DNA of 64,000 nucleotides from Paenibacillus sp. FSL K6-1330 (GCF_037976825.1 NZ_CP150269.1:4601501-4665500); one strand, 5' to 3'. Positions 25,485 to 35,703 are shown, numbered from the stretch's first letter. Notes: generated by a model from the letters alone, not told the origin. Program-made: numbers and translations.

Positions 25485-25677
25485 GCCGGCATCGCGGGAA
25501 AGTGTGAGCAACCGCTTATTGTTTGTCGGATACAAACAAACCTAACCAGGAAACCAAAAACTCGCCTCCAGTGAAAACGGATGACGGCTTACGGTTCACG
25601 CCTATCACTTGTCACATGTTACGGACTTATAACGAAAAAAATGATCGCTCCGTTTCCCGCTCTCTATGAATAATTGG
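25485..25677. other. Intergenic stretch with an 8-bp inverted repeat
   Basis: No gene seen. The one notable element is TTGTTTGT (25519-25526) and ACAAACAA (25532-25539) around five bases, a perfect operator-like inverted repeat without an adjacent promoter-proximal gene. Confidence 0.45.
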
Positions 25678-25706
25678 AAAGCCGCCCCCTGAAGGGCGGC
25701 TTTTGT
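25678..25706. terminator. Terminator between converging transcription units
   Basis: AGCCGCCC/GGGCGGCT with TTTTG on the plus strand and TTTCC on the minus strand. It lies 108 bases beyond the ROK kinase stop and probably ends that long operon. Confidence 0.7.
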
Positions 25707-25814
25707 CTAATTCGCTTAAGCTCGGTTAAAATGAAACTAAGTCGCCGATCCGAACGCTTATCTAACCTCTATTCCATCCTTTATCCTATCCGTAACGTTC
25801 TCTTTACACCTATG

Positions 25815-26768
25815 CTACTGGAACAAGGCCGCAGCTCCAACCAGACCAACATCGTCCCGAAGTCCTGCAGGAACGATCTCGTACGTGCCTAAATAGGATG
25901 GCATGACCAGCTTATCTGTCATTTCCCGCAGCTGCGGGAATAAAAGATCGCCTGCTCTGCTTACTCCCCCTCCAATCACGATGCGATCGGGGTTAAAACT
26001 GTGAATGACGTTAACCAGACCAAGCGCCATGTAATAAATAGCACGATCGATGACCTCCACTGCGACGGGGTCATAAAGACGTTTAGCCTCGAATACATGT
26101 TTAGCGTTCACTCCCACCTCGGCTGCGGCCAGTTCAGAAATTACGCTGGGCTGGGTGAGCATCCGCTGGGATGCTGCCTGGCCGATGGCCGTTCCTGAAG
26201 CAAATACCTCCCAGCAGCCGTGGCTCCCGCAATTGCACTGCGGACCGCTGGGATCAATGATATGATGTCCCAGTTCCCCAGCAAATGAACTGCTGCCCAG
26301 GAACAGCTTCCCATCCAGCACGATCCCTGAGCCGATACCGGTGCTTAGCGTCACGTACACCATGTTCGTCGACCCTCTTCCGGCACCTCTTACATACTCT
26401 CCCCATGCGGCTGCATTCGCGTCATTCAGCACCTGTACTTCCGTATAAAGATCACGTTCCATCCAGGCTTTGAGGGGGACATTCGTCCATTCCGGCAGAT
26501 TCGTACCATGAATGACAATCCCCTCCCTACTGTTAACTGTTCCGGGTGAAGCCATCCCTACGCCTCGAAGAGGGTGGCCGTCCGACACGCTGCGGATCAT
26601 GTTCGTAATTCTCGCGACCACTTCTTCAGCCGTACGCGCACCCGCTGTCTCCATTTGCTCCCGGTTCAGCAGCTGTCCTTCGGAATCAAAGAGCGCTGCC
26701 GCGATCTTCGTACCCCCAAGGTCAACGCCAACCACAAATTCTTGCTGTTTATTCCATACGGTTTGCAA
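25815..26768 (-). CDS. ROK-family sugar kinase (glucokinase/N-acylhexosamine kinase type)
   Basis: ROK kinase of 317 residues. Phosphate loop VGVDLGGTKIAAALF, the sugar-binding/catalytic LNDANAAAWGEY with the base Asp, a second phosphate loop STGIGSGIV and the ROK zinc motif GHHIIDPSGPQCNCGSHGCWE all appear. It phosphorylates glucose or an N-acetylated hexosamine; sequence alone does not decide. TTG 26768 has AGGTGA 7 bases upstream. It is the last gene of a ten-gene operon that starts with a ROK regulator, which suggests that the imported compound contains a hexose or amino sugar. Confidence 0.9.
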   Translation of the reverse strand: MQTVWNKQQEFVVGVDLGGTKIAAALFDSEGQLLNREQMETAGARTAEEVVARITNMIRSVSDGHPLRGVGMASPGTVNSREGIVIHGTNLPEWTNVPLKAWMERDLYTEVQVLNDANAAAWGEYVRGAGRGSTNMVYVTLSTGIGSGIVLDGKLFLGSSSFAGELGHHIIDPSGPQCNCGSHGCWEVFASGTAIGQAASQRMLTQPSVISELAAAEVGVNAKHVFEAKRLYDPVAVEVIDRAIYYMALGLVNVIHSFNPDRIVIGGGVSRAGDLLFPQLREMTDKLVMPSYLGTYEIVPAGLRDDVGLVGAAALFQ

Positions 26769-26803
26769 TTTTTGTTCACCTGTTTCCGATAGGTTTGCTA
26801 CTT

Positions 26804-27490
26804 CTATTGATGTATGCTCTCAGCCAGCGATCGCAGCTCGACCGGATCGATGGGCTTCAGCCCTGATCGACCGTACCGAACAGCTGAGCCGAAATGGACC
26901 TCGCTCACACCGGTCCGGTCGATAAAATCGTGTATGATTTCCCACTTCAGACCATTGCCGGCCAATATTTTAAGTTCACTGCCTGCCGTTTGTTCTACAA
27001 GCTCCCGAATTCTCGGGATGGCCTGCGGTGCAGGCTGCGGTCCTCCTGACGTTAGGACACGGGTAACCGACGGGTATTTCTGCAATGTACGCAGTCCTTC
27101 AAACTGATCCTTCAGTTCATCAAAAGCCCGGTGGAACGTGACTTGCATATCTCCTGTCCATTCCAGCATTTTGACCAAGGAGTCCTCGTCAATCTTCCCT
27201 TCCGGAGTCAGCATGCCAAGCACAACGCCAGCTGCACCTGCCTTGCGGATCGCCTTAACCTCCGCCATCATGGTAGCTATATCATGTTCGTTGTACACAA
27301 AGGATCTGCTATGTGGTCTGACCATGACATGAACAGGAATCTGAACGGCTTTCACAACCTCTTCAACAAGCCCGATTCCCGGCGTAAGCCCGCCTTCGGT
27401 TATCGCCGTGATCAATTCCAGACGGTCCGCGCCATTCTTCTCTGCTGTGATGGCATCATCCACGCATGTTGCGATTATTTCAAGCAGCAT
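26804..27490 (-). CDS. cutC: CutC family protein
   Basis: TIM-barrel protein of 228 residues of the CutC family (IATCVDDAITAEKNGADRLELI, then GGLTPGIGLV, VHVMVRPHSRSFVYNEHD, GVLGMLT-type strand and TFHRAFDEL). Originally named for copper homeostasis, but a direct copper role is doubtful and many members sit in sugar or peptide operons, as here between an aminopeptidase and a ROK kinase. ATG 27490 is the start (AAGGAG 8 bases upstream); the GTG three codons earlier is too close to that site. The barrel and conserved His suggest an enzyme of unknown reaction. Confidence 0.9.
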   Translation of the reverse strand: MLLEIIATCVDDAITAEKNGADRLELITAITEGGLTPGIGLVEEVVKAVQIPVHVMVRPHSRSFVYNEHDIATMMAEVKAIRKAGAAGVVLGMLTPEGKIDEDSLVKMLEWTGDMQVTFHRAFDELKDQFEGLRTLQKYPSVTRVLTSGGPQPAPQAIPRIRELVEQTAGSELKILAGNGLKWEIIHDFIDRTGVSEVHFGSAVRYGRSGLKPIDPVELRSLAESIHQ

Positions 27491-27519
27491 CGTCGTCACT
27501 CCTTACTGAAGTTGATTCT

Positions 27520-28980
27520 TTATGCATGGAGAAACTGCTTCTCCACATAATCGGCGAGCAATCTTGCACCATAGCCGGTAGCCCCCGCTGCGGAGTGGGG
27601 GAATTCCCTTTTATACTGGACCGTGCCCGCCATATCGATGTGCACCCATTTCATGGAATCCGCCACAAAATGACGGATAAACAGCGCAGCCGTTATAGCG
27701 CCTGCCAAAGTTGACGTACCCACATTTTTCAGATCGGCATAATCGCTTCTGAGATCCGATTCATACTCGTCCATCAGCGGCATAGGCCATAGGCGCTCTC
27801 CGTTACGCTCACCGATCTCAACCAAATCGGCCGTAATCTGTTGATCGCCCCAGATGCCCGCAATCTCCAAGCCCAGTGCGGCTCCGACATTACCGGTAAG
27901 GGTTGCGATATCAATCACCTTATCTGCGCCAAGTTTCGCTGCATGCAGCAGCGCATCCGCAATGATCAATCTCCCCTCCCCATCCGTATTCGCTACCTGA
28001 ACGCTTAAACCATTCGGATAATGAACAACGGAAGAAGGAAGCATTGCATCCGGTCCCGATAAATTATCCGCAACGGCTATAAGCGCCGTTACGCGTACCG
28101 GAGCTTTTTGCGATACCAGAATATCCATTGCACCCACGACGGCTGCAGCGCCTCCCATATCCATACGTGCATCGCTGATGTCTCGGCCGATTTTGACGTT
28201 CATCCCGCCCATATCAAAGGTTACGCCTTTGCCAATGAGCACAATATGAGGACTTTCCTTCTCGGAATCCACCCCATTATAGGAAATCTCAATCATGGCA
28301 GGCTCGTATTTGCTGCCAGCACCCACAGCGATCAGACCGTTCATTTGCCGATCATGGAGCTCTTGTCCGCGATACGCATGAAGCTGAACGGGTGCCTTCT
28401 TGAAACGATCCTCGACAACCGCAACAAACGCCTCCGGATTTAGCGTTTCCGGTGATTCATTCACCAGGTCTCGGGTGAGCTGTGTCCCTACGATTCGGAT
28501 TTCTGCCGTCTGGATGATGGCTTCCATCTCTACACGGGAAAGCCCCTGCCAATCTTCCTGTCGAAGATTTAGGGACAGAACTTGCAGATTGGCCGTAACC
28601 CCACGATGCTTATTGAATTGATACAATCCATACATCCAGCCTTCAACCCACGCCTGGAGTTCTTCTTCTATAGATATCCGGGAAGCAGCCCCACCATCAC
28701 GGGCTGAAGCTCGGATCAGCGCTGCACTTGATTTGTTTTCCTTGAGCAGTGCTCTCGCAGCGGATGCGCCTGTTCTGCGCACTTGCTCCAAGGTAAGGTT
28801 CGAGCGCTGCCCCATTCCAACAACGAGATCGTCCGCTTCTTGATCAGAGCGGCCATAGAACCAAGTCAGCTTCATGCTATGCTTTCGAGATTCCGTTAAA
28901 CGGAAATGAGACTCCTCGCCCTCATAAACCACATAAATCGAAGTATCTGCCAATGAAGCTTCATCTATTGTGATATTCAT
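27520..28980 (-). CDS. M17-family leucyl aminopeptidase
   Basis: Cytosolic M17 metallo-aminopeptidase of 486 residues. The C-terminal catalytic domain keeps the metal ligands: GKGVTFDMGG (Lys, Asp), DARMDMGGAAAVVG (Asp) and VANTDGEGRLIIADAL (Asp, Glu plus catalytic Arg; Gly replaces the usual Ala of NTDAEGR). The N-terminal domain is divergent. It releases N-terminal amino acids from imported peptides and sits directly behind an oligopeptide ABC transporter. ATG 28980 preferred, with GGAGGG 11 bases upstream; the frame is open 11 codons further. Confidence 0.93.
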   Translation of the reverse strand: MNITIDEASLADTSIYVVYEGEESHFRLTESRKHSMKLTWFYGRSDQEADDLVVGMGQRSNLTLEQVRRTGASAARALLKENKSSAALIRASARDGGAASRISIEEELQAWVEGWMYGLYQFNKHRGVTANLQVLSLNLRQEDWQGLSRVEMEAIIQTAEIRIVGTQLTRDLVNESPETLNPEAFVAVVEDRFKKAPVQLHAYRGQELHDRQMNGLIAVGAGSKYEPAMIEISYNGVDSEKESPHIVLIGKGVTFDMGGMNVKIGRDISDARMDMGGAAAVVGAMDILVSQKAPVRVTALIAVADNLSGPDAMLPSSVVHYPNGLSVQVANTDGEGRLIIADALLHAAKLGADKVIDIATLTGNVGAALGLEIAGIWGDQQITADLVEIGERNGERLWPMPLMDEYESDLRSDYADLKNVGTSTLAGAITAALFIRHFVADSMKWVHIDMAGTVQYKREFPHSAAGATGYGARLLADYVEKQFLHA

Positions 28981-29018
28981 ATCGAGACATTCCCTCCTGT
29001 ATAAGAGAATCAACGCTG

Positions 29019-30008
29019 TTAAGCATTTTTCATGATTTCTTCGTCATATAAATGACATGCCACCTGATGGCCCGGCTCCACCTCACGATAAACCGGCGTA
29101 ATCTGTTTGCACACTTCCATGCAGGATGGACAGCGTGTATGGAAGCGGCAGCCTGTCGGCGGATTCACCGGACTCGGCAGATCTCCCTTCAGAATGATCC
29201 GTTCCTTCTTCTGCTTCGGATCCGGAACAGGTACCGAGGACAGCAGGGCTTGCGTATAAGGGTGCAGTGGGCGGTCGTAAAGCGTATCTTTATCGGCCGT
29301 CTCCACGAGCGCGCCCAGATACATGACACCAATCCGATCGCTGATATGCTCAACCACGCTGAGATCATGGGAGATGAACAGATAAGTCAGGCCGTATTCC
29401 TCCTGAAGATCCTGCAGCAGGTTCAGCACCTGCGATTGGATGGAAACATCCAGCGCTGATACTGGTTCGTCGGCTACGATCAGATTCGGACGCACGGACA
29501 GCGCTCTGGCAATGCCGATCCGCTGCCGCTGACCGCCGCTGAACTCATGGGCAAAGCGTTCGGCGTGGAAGCTGTTCAATCCGACCGTTTCCAGCAGCTC
29601 GCAAGCCAGTTTGTCCCGCTCTTTGGTGCTCAGCTTGGTATGAATGAGCAAGGGCTCCGCGACCAGTTCTTTGACCTTCATTCTTGGATTTAGGGAAGCG
29701 TATGGATCCTGGAAGACCATCTGCATGTCTTTGCGCAGCGGGCGCATCTGATTCTCATTGTATCCGCTAATATCCGTTCCGTTAAACAGAACCTCGCCGC
29801 TATTCGGCGTCAGCAGACGGGTCACCAGGCGACCGGTCGTCGATTTTCCGCAGCCGCTTTCGCCAACCAGACTGAAGGTCTCGCCCTTATGGATCGCGAA
29901 GGAGATTCCATCCACGGCACGAAGCTGCTTGGACGTACCGAAGAATCCTTTTTTCACCGTGAATGATTTCTGCAAATTCTTTACTTCTAATAGAGGTGTT
30001 TCTTTCAT
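29019..30008 (-). CDS. Oligopeptide/dipeptide ABC transporter ATP-binding protein (OppF/DppF type)
   Basis: ATPase of 329 residues for a peptide importer. Walker [10 protein letters not shown], signature [15 protein letters not shown], Walker [13 protein letters not shown] and the C-terminal Opp/Dpp extension with Cys residues ([16 protein letters not shown]), where a 4Fe-4S cluster is known in some members. The start overlaps the stop of the OppD-like gene by 4 bases. Works as a heterodimer with that protein, energising the two permeases encoded upstream. Peptide substrate range unknown. Confidence 0.95.
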   Translation of the reverse strand: MKETPLLEVKNLQKSFTVKKGFFGTSKQLRAVDGISFAIHKGETFSLVGESGCGKSTTGRLVTRLLTPNSGEVLFNGTDISGYNENQMRPLRKDMQMVFQDPYASLNPRMKVKELVAEPLLIHTKLSTKERDKLACELLETVGLNSFHAERFAHEFSGGQRQRIGIARALSVRPNLIVADEPVSALDVSIQSQVLNLLQDLQEEYGLTYLFISHDLSVVEHISDRIGVMYLGALVETADKDTLYDRPLHPYTQALLSSVPVPDPKQKKERIILKGDLPSPVNPPTGCRFHTRCPSCMEVCKQITPVYREVEPGHQVACHLYDEEIMKNA

Positions 30009-31009
30009 GCGGTTTCTCCTCCCTTCGAGTGACCTTCCTGTGTCAGCCAGCAGCGGCTCTTGCGATGTTCTTCATGTGCGACAGGGAGAAGCTCCGGCTC
30101 CTGGGAGAGGCACTGCTCCATCACGAACGGACACCGCGGGGCAAACTTGCAGCCTTTCGGCATGTTCCGCAGATCCGGCACATTCCCTGGAATGGATTCC
30201 AAACGGCGCACCTTTTGTCTAAGCTTGGGCACTGAATTTATGAGTCCTTTGGTGTACGGATGCTGAGGATTCTCGAACAGCTCTTCAACCGTCGCCTCTT
30301 CCACGACTCTGCCTGCGTACATGACAACCACCCGGTCGCACATTTCGGCCACGACGCCAAGATCATGGGTAATAAGCAGCATGCCCATTTCCTGCTCGGT
30401 CTTCAGTCGATTCATCAGATCCAGGATCTGAGCCTGAATCGTGACGTCAAGGGCGGTGGTCGGCTCGTCGGCAATCAGCAGCTTCGGATTGCAGGACATC
30501 GCCATCGCAATCATGACCCGCTGTCGCATACCGCCGGACAATTGGTGCGGATAGTCATCCACAACTTCATCAGCCCGCGGAATACCCACGAGTTTGAGCG
30601 AGTCGATGGCATGCTGCCGCGCTTTCTTGCGGCTATAGCCCAAGTGCAGCATGATGGATTCCTCCAGCTGTTTCCCGATACGAAGGACGGGATTCAGCGA
30701 TGTCATCGGCTCTTGGAAGATCATGGCCAGCTCGTTTCCACGATAGCGGCGCATTTCTTTTTCCGACATTTGTACGAGATCCTTACCCTCAAAGCTTACC
30801 GAGCCCCCGGATATTCTGCCGGGCGTATCTTTAAGGAGCCTCATGATGGACAGGGAGGTCACGCTTTTGCCGCATCCGGATTCACCCACGAGTCCAAGCA
30901 CTTCGCCTTTATTGATGTGAAAATCGACCCCTGCTACGGCAAGCACCGATGAGCCATCGCGTTTGAACTCGGTTTTGAGGCCTTTTACTTCAAGCAATGT
31001 TTGCGTCAC
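30005..31009 (-). CDS. Oligopeptide/dipeptide ABC transporter ATP-binding protein (OppD/DppD type)
   Basis: First of two ATPases, 334 residues: Walker A GESGCGKS, signature [15 protein letters not shown], Walker [15 protein letters not shown] and the C-terminal oligo_HPY region with [18 protein letters not shown] start at 31009 with a GGGGGG-type site. Lies 15 bases after the OppC-like permease and overlaps the next ATPase. Subunit of the membrane importer on the cytoplasmic face. Confidence 0.95.
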   Translation of the reverse strand: MTQTLLEVKGLKTEFKRDGSSVLAVAGVDFHINKGEVLGLVGESGCGKSVTSLSIMRLLKDTPGRISGGSVSFEGKDLVQMSEKEMRRYRGNELAMIFQEPMTSLNPVLRIGKQLEESIMLHLGYSRKKARQHAIDSLKLVGIPRADEVVDDYPHQLSGGMRQRVMIAMAMSCNPKLLIADEPTTALDVTIQAQILDLMNRLKTEQEMGMLLITHDLGVVAEMCDRVVVMYAGRVVEEATVEELFENPQHPYTKGLINSVPKLRQKVRRLESIPGNVPDLRNMPKGCKFAPRCPFVMEQCLSQEPELLPVAHEEHRKSRCWLTQEGHSKGGETA

Positions 31010-31024
31010 GATCTATCCCCCCTA

Positions 31025-31933
31025 TTAGTTTTTCGTTTTCGGATCAAGGGCATCATTCAGTCCGTCACCGATCAGATTGAATGCTAGCACGGTCAGGAAT
31101 ATCAGAAGTCCCGGGTAGTACACGATATGCGGTGCAATACTTAAGTAATCGCGCCCCATACTGAGCATGGCGCCCCAGTCCGGTTCCGTCGGCTTGGCAC
31201 CGAGTCCGAGGAAGCTTAACGAAGAAGCAGCCAGAATGGCGCCGCCGATTCTCATCGACACGTTGACAATGATGCTGGGAACCGTCTCAGGAAAAATATG
31301 CTTCCATATAATCCGGTTATGTTTGGCGCCCATGGACCGTGCTGCCTCTACATATAAAGACTCCTTCGCGGAGAGTGTTACGCTTCGGATGATTCTGGCA
31401 AACGACGGGGTGCCGAAGACCGCCACGGCGATGACCACATTCGATAAGCCTGGTCCCAGAATCGCTACGATACCGATCGCAAGCAGCAGATCGGGGAAGG
31501 AGAACATGACGTCACTGCCTCGCATGATAAGACGGTCGATCCAGCCGCCATAGTACCCGCTGATCAGTCCGAGAATCGTACCGAGAATTGCGGATATAAA
31601 TACGGCGCTTAAGCTGACCACCATGGTCAACCTTGTTCCGTCAATCAAGCGGCTCAGAATATCACGACCGTACTCATCCGTACCTGCCCAATGGGCAGCC
31701 GACGGGCCTTGCATCATCGCATCATAGTTCGGCTCATTCGGAGGATACGGAACGATTTGCGGACCGATCACCGCCAGCACTAGTAGTAACAAGATAAATC
31801 CGCTTGATATAACAGCAAGCTTTTGTTTCATGAATTTAGACGTGAACGCTTTAAATTTGCCAGTTGCCTGACTCTTCGCAAGCGTATCCTCCGGTACGGA
31901 GGAATTGACCGTCACTGTTGAATTGTCGCTCAT
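31025..31933 (-). CDS. Peptide ABC transporter permease (OppC/DppC type)
   Basis: Inner-membrane permease of 302 residues with six predicted helices, an N-terminal OppC-type cytoplasmic segment and helix 1 (VISSGFILLLLVLAVIGPQI). The binding-protein-dependent transport motif is EAARSMGAKHNRIIWKHIFP (near 195-214), which docks to the ATPases. Pairs with the OppB-like permease 12 bases upstream. Confidence 0.95.
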   Translation of the reverse strand: MSDNSTVTVNSSVPEDTLAKSQATGKFKAFTSKFMKQKLAVISSGFILLLLVLAVIGPQIVPYPPNEPNYDAMMQGPSAAHWAGTDEYGRDILSRLIDGTRLTMVVSLSAVFISAILGTILGLISGYYGGWIDRLIMRGSDVMFSFPDLLLAIGIVAILGPGLSNVVIAVAVFGTPSFARIIRSVTLSAKESLYVEAARSMGAKHNRIIWKHIFPETVPSIIVNVSMRIGGAILAASSLSFLGLGAKPTEPDWGAMLSMGRDYLSIAPHIVYYPGLLIFLTVLAFNLIGDGLNDALDPKTKN

Positions 31934-31945
31934 GGGTTCCCCCTC

Positions 31946-32872
31946 CTATTTCGATGCATACCGGATTTTTGGATTCAGTACACCGTACAATAAATCGACA
32001 ATCAGGTTAATCAGAATAAATTCGGCTGCAAACAGCAGTAATAGCGCTTGAATGACGGTATAATCACGGAACGCGATCGAGTCTACCAGGAGTCGCCCCA
32101 TGCCAGGAATACTGAATACCGTCTCAACCATAACTGAGCCGCCCAGCAAAAATCCGAACTGCAGTCCCGCTACGGTCACGACCTGAATCAGGGAGTTGCG
32201 CAGTGCGTGTCTTCCGACTACAACGAATTCCCGCAGACCCTTCGCGCGTCCCGTCCGGACATAATCCTCACGCATCGTCTCCAGCATCGATGTACGGGAG
32301 TACCTTGCCAGCATGGACATAATTCCGGCCCCCAGCGTAAAGGAAGGCAGAATGTAGGACTGCCAGCTGTCGACACCGCCTGTCGGGAACCAGCCCAGCT
32401 CAACGGAGAAAATTTGAATAAGTACAAGACCAAGCCAGAAACCTGGCAGGGAAATACCGGATATCGCCGTCAACATCCCGATATAGTCCGGCCATTTTCC
32501 GCGGTTGACGGCAGATACGATACCAATGATCAGACCAATGACCAGTGCCCAGCCAAGGCTGGTAAAGGTCAGGACAATCGTCGGGAAAAAGCGGCTTTCC
32601 AACATGTCCGTCACCGGCAAACCGGAAGTAACGGATACACCCAAGTCACCCTTCAACAGATCACCCATGTAGTTCACATACTGCTGCCATAGCGGCAAGT
32701 TTAAGCCTAGCTGCTCTCGAATCCCGTTGATCTCCTCAAGGGTGGCATCCTTACCTGCAACAAGTCGTGCCGGATCTCCAGGAATAAGGTGAATGAACAT
32801 AAATACAAGAATAGATACAACGAACAACAGCGGGATAACACCCAGCAGCCTCTGAATTGCATATCTTCCCAA
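31946..32872 (-). CDS. Peptide ABC transporter permease (OppB/DppB type)
   Basis: Permease of 308 residues, six helices, with the OppB start RYAIQRLLGVIPLLFVVSIL, the FMFIHLIPGDPARL loop and the ATPase-docking motif RTGRAKGLREFVVVGRHALR. TTG 32872 is the start (AAAGGAGG 7 bases upstream). A hairpin between the binding-protein gene and this gene probably lowers permease expression relative to the binding protein. Confidence 0.95.
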   Translation of the reverse strand: MGRYAIQRLLGVIPLLFVVSILVFMFIHLIPGDPARLVAGKDATLEEINGIREQLGLNLPLWQQYVNYMGDLLKGDLGVSVTSGLPVTDMLESRFFPTIVLTFTSLGWALVIGLIIGIVSAVNRGKWPDYIGMLTAISGISLPGFWLGLVLIQIFSVELGWFPTGGVDSWQSYILPSFTLGAGIMSMLARYSRTSMLETMREDYVRTGRAKGLREFVVVGRHALRNSLIQVVTVAGLQFGFLLGGSVMVETVFSIPGMGRLLVDSIAFRDYTVIQALLLLFAAEFILINLIVDLLYGVLNPKIRYASK

Positions 32873-32913
32873 AGGATGTGCCTCCTTTCAACATGCCAGC
32901 TTTTAAAATACGA

Positions 32914-32948
32914 TGGGCCGCTTCCTTATTGATTCAAGAGGCGGCCCA
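32914..32948 (-). terminator. Read-through hairpin between binding protein and permease genes
   Basis: TGGGCCGC/GCGGCCCA stem with extra TTCC/GAGG-type pairs, followed on the minus strand by ATCGTATTTTAAAA. It lies 40 bases after the binding-protein stop, as commonly found after the high-copy binding protein of ABC operons. Confidence 0.65.
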
Positions 32949-32986
32949 CCACAAGGTATACGTTTAGCAAGCTCTTCGCTGCCTGA

Positions 32987-34576
32987 TTATTTGACTTCTG
33001 CGTTAATCACGCTGATCGATCCGTCCGGAAGAGCTTTAACGCCTTCAAGATAAGCTCTCTTGCCGGTGATGACCTGATCGACCCCGAGGAATGCCCAAGG
33101 AGCGTCTTCCCAGATTTGTTTTTGGATGTTTGCATAGATTTCTTTTGCATCTTCAGCTTTTACGGATGCGTTGGCATCCTTGATCCATTGGTCTACATTG
33201 TCGTTCTTGTAGTAAGCCGTATTGGAACCGGCCGGCGGGAAGAATTCGCTGCTGAACAGACCTTTTGTCGCACCGTCAGCATCACCTGACGAAGGGGACC
33301 AGCTTACATACCACATTTGAATTTTTGCGTTTTCCGGCGTAGCCGAGTTAATCTGATCAGACAGGGTAGCACCCTCCATCGATTTCGGTTCAACTTTGAT
33401 TCCGACAAGCGCCAGCTGCTGCTGAATGAACTGCATGCCTTTTACCGTTTCGGAATCGTTTTCTCCCCAAATCTCAGCTTCGAATCCATCTGGATAGCCT
33501 GCTTCCGCCAAGAGGGATTTGGCTTTCTCCGGATCATACTCATAACCGGATTGCTCAGCGTAATACTGCGTCATGGAGGACATGGAAGAGTTCAGCTTCG
33601 AGCCCAGTCCGGATTTAACTACTTTAATGTAAGCATCTTTATCGATAGCATAGTTGATGGCTTGACGAACCTTCAGATCGTCATAAGGTTTCTTCATGGT
33701 GTTAAGCGTAATATAACGAACGATGGTGGAATCGGTCTTATCAATGACGATATTGGAATCGCCTTCTACTTCAGAGACTTGCTCGGTAGGCATTGGATAG
33801 ATGAAATCCGCTTCGCCCGTCTTCAGCATCGCGATCCGGGAACCGTTCTCCGGTACCGGTTTGAACGTAATGCTGTCTACCTTCGGAAGACCTTCTTGCC
33901 AGTAATCTTCATTCTTTACAACAACAAGGCGGTCACCTTGAATCCATTCCTTGAACTTGTATGCCGCCGTACCTACAGGGTTCTTCGTGATGTCGGCACT
34001 TTCTTTAAGCGCTTTCGGGCTGATCATCAACGCCATTGCGGTTTTGTTCAAGAAAGCGTTGTACGGCTGGCTAAGGGTGATGACAACCGTGTGGTCATCC
34101 GGAGTTTTAACATCGGCGACGGTAGAGAAGCTTTTACGCATTCTAAGATTGTTCTTTTCATCCATGATGCGATCCAGGTTGACTTTTACAGCTTCTGCAT
34201 TGAAATCCGTTCCATCATGGAACTTTACGTTCTGGCGCAGATTGAATGTGTAGGTCAAACCGTCTTCACTGATCTTGTAGTCTTCAGCCAGCACAGGAAC
34301 AAGTTCCATCTTCTCGTTGAAGCCCATCAAACCTTCGTACATCGTGCGTGCACCGGAAATGGAGTGCGTGTCTCCGGCATTGTGAGGGTCAAGCGTAATG
34401 AAGTTGGCGTTAATCGCAATGACAACATCTTTGTTATCTTTTGTCACCGGCTTACTCTCGCCGCCGCCTTCACTTGCCCCTTTGCCGCTTCCGCTGTTTC
34501 CGCCGCAGCCTGCCGCAACAATCGTAAATGCGAGCAGCAGCATGAGCAGTGACCATGTTCTACCTTTGAATCTCAT
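32987..34576 (-). CDS. Peptide-binding lipoprotein (SBP family 5)
   Basis: Extracytoplasmic solute-binding protein, 529 residues, of family 5 (DppA/OppA/GsiB/NikA group). Lipoprotein signal with lipobox VAAGC (Cys24) and a Gly/Ser/Lys-rich tether. Family marks: AINANFITLDPHNAGDTHS, GLTYTFNLRQNVKFHDGTDF and VRQAINYAIDKDAYI. It delivers ligand to the OppBC permease encoded downstream. Whether it binds di- or oligopeptides, glutathione or a glycopeptide is not readable from sequence. GGGGGAG ribosome binding site before ATG. Confidence 0.94.
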   Translation of the reverse strand: MRFKGRTWSLLMLLLAFTIVAAGCGGNSGSGKGASEGGGESKPVTKDNKDVVIAINANFITLDPHNAGDTHSISGARTMYEGLMGFNEKMELVPVLAEDYKISEDGLTYTFNLRQNVKFHDGTDFNAEAVKVNLDRIMDEKNNLRMRKSFSTVADVKTPDDHTVVITLSQPYNAFLNKTAMALMISPKALKESADITKNPVGTAAYKFKEWIQGDRLVVVKNEDYWQEGLPKVDSITFKPVPENGSRIAMLKTGEADFIYPMPTEQVSEVEGDSNIVIDKTDSTIVRYITLNTMKKPYDDLKVRQAINYAIDKDAYIKVVKSGLGSKLNSSMSSMTQYYAEQSGYEYDPEKAKSLLAEAGYPDGFEAEIWGENDSETVKGMQFIQQQLALVGIKVEPKSMEGATLSDQINSATPENAKIQMWYVSWSPSSGDADGATKGLFSSEFFPPAGSNTAYYKNDNVDQWIKDANASVKAEDAKEIYANIQKQIWEDAPWAFLGVDQVITGKRAYLEGVKALPDGSISVINAEVK

Positions 34577-34670
34577 TGTTTTACTCCCCCTTTGATGTAG
34601 TGAATATCTATAGATTCACTCGCCACGTCAGCATATAACATCCTGCCGATCGCCTTGAGTTCCTCACAGC

Positions 34671-35675
34671 TTAAACATTCCATTCATACACCGCGCGTCG
34701 CTTCCCAACCAGCGTACCGCCATCATTGAAAATCTCATTCGGAACAAGCGCATACAAGCGGTCGATCGTAGCCTGATCGCTGTAGCCGAGACGCTCCAGG
34801 ATGGAAGCGATGATGCAAGGCCATACTTGCTCGGAGCCATCGGATACTTTAAGCGAGATCGCCAAGCGTTCTTTCCGAAGTCCGATGCCATACACACCCT
34901 TAGCGCCGCCCTTGGCTGCCAGATTGTGGTCCCGGAGCAAGGCGGAGCACACAAACTTCGTGTCTGCAATGATATCCGGATACTCATTCATCAGCTTTGC
35001 CATTCTGGCAGCTGCATCCGCCGTCTCCGCGTCCTTGATCAAATCCGGGCAGGCCAGCTTAAGGAAAGCGTATCCGATACGGTCCAGCGGGAGCGCAAAA
35101 ATGGGAAGCCCACAGCCATCAATGCCTTGCGGAATCGAGGAAACCGGAACTTCGGCAAAATAAGCCAGCGTCTCGATGATCTCTTGCTGAACCGGATGCT
35201 CCGGCTTATAATACGTGCTCTCGTCCCAGCCCATATGCTTACACAAAGCAATCAAGCCGCTGTGCTTACCCGAGCAGTTATGGAAGATCCGCCGCTTGTC
35301 CTCATGATCTCGATGGCGCTGCGCCTTGGCATCCTCGTTCAATGGATAAGTTGCGCAGCAGTGTAGCGTTTCTTCCTGAATCCCGGTTTTCTTCAAAATA
35401 GATTCCAAGGCATCAATGTGGAAGCGTTCGCCCCGGTGGGAAGCGGCAAACAAGGCCGTTTCTTCCCCCGTAAGTCCGTACACCTCGTCAATCCGGCGTT
35501 TCATTACCGGTATTGCTTGGAATGGTTTAGCCGCCGATCTCAGAAAGGTCATATGATGCGGATCACCCGCTGCATAAACCACCTTTCCGTTCTCGTCTAC
35601 AACGCTGATCGCTCCGTAGTGAATGTTCTCCAGTACGTTTCCGCGATATTCCTCTACCAATGGCACAAATCCCAT
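34671..35675 (-). CDS. Asparaginase of the rhizobial (PF06089) type
   Basis: Enzyme of 334 residues in the asparaginase II family typified by Rhizobium etli AnsA, unrelated to the E. coli enzymes. Motifs: MTFLRSAAKPFQAIP (48-62), ASHRGERFH, the HNCSGKHSGLIALC loop with the catalytic Ser-Lys pair, and GIDGCGLPIFALPL with a structural/metal Cys. Cytoplasmic. It hydrolyses L-asparagine or a related beta-amide. It is the second gene of the operon, after the ROK regulator and before the peptide importer, so its substrate may be a product of the imported compound. Confidence 0.88.
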   Translation of the reverse strand: MGFVPLVEEYRGNVLENIHYGAISVVDENGKVVYAAGDPHHMTFLRSAAKPFQAIPVMKRRIDEVYGLTGEETALFAASHRGERFHIDALESILKKTGIQEETLHCCATYPLNEDAKAQRHRDHEDKRRIFHNCSGKHSGLIALCKHMGWDESTYYKPEHPVQQEIIETLAYFAEVPVSSIPQGIDGCGLPIFALPLDRIGYAFLKLACPDLIKDAETADAAARMAKLMNEYPDIIADTKFVCSALLRDHNLAAKGGAKGVYGIGLRKERLAISLKVSDGSEQVWPCIIASILERLGYSDQATIDRLYALVPNEIFNDGGTLVGKRRAVYEWNV

Positions 35676-35703
35676 GATTTTGCTCCCCCGATCTCCAGTT
35701 GTA

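Noticed and set aside
33317..34552. A 411-codon open frame on the plus strand
   Set aside because: It lies antisense to the peptide-binding lipoprotein gene, has no domain and arises from codon bias of the real gene.
34600..34619. GTGAA...TTCAC near-palindrome before the binding-protein gene
   Set aside because: The arms are only five bases and out of register, and it lies inside an operon; not enough for an operator call.
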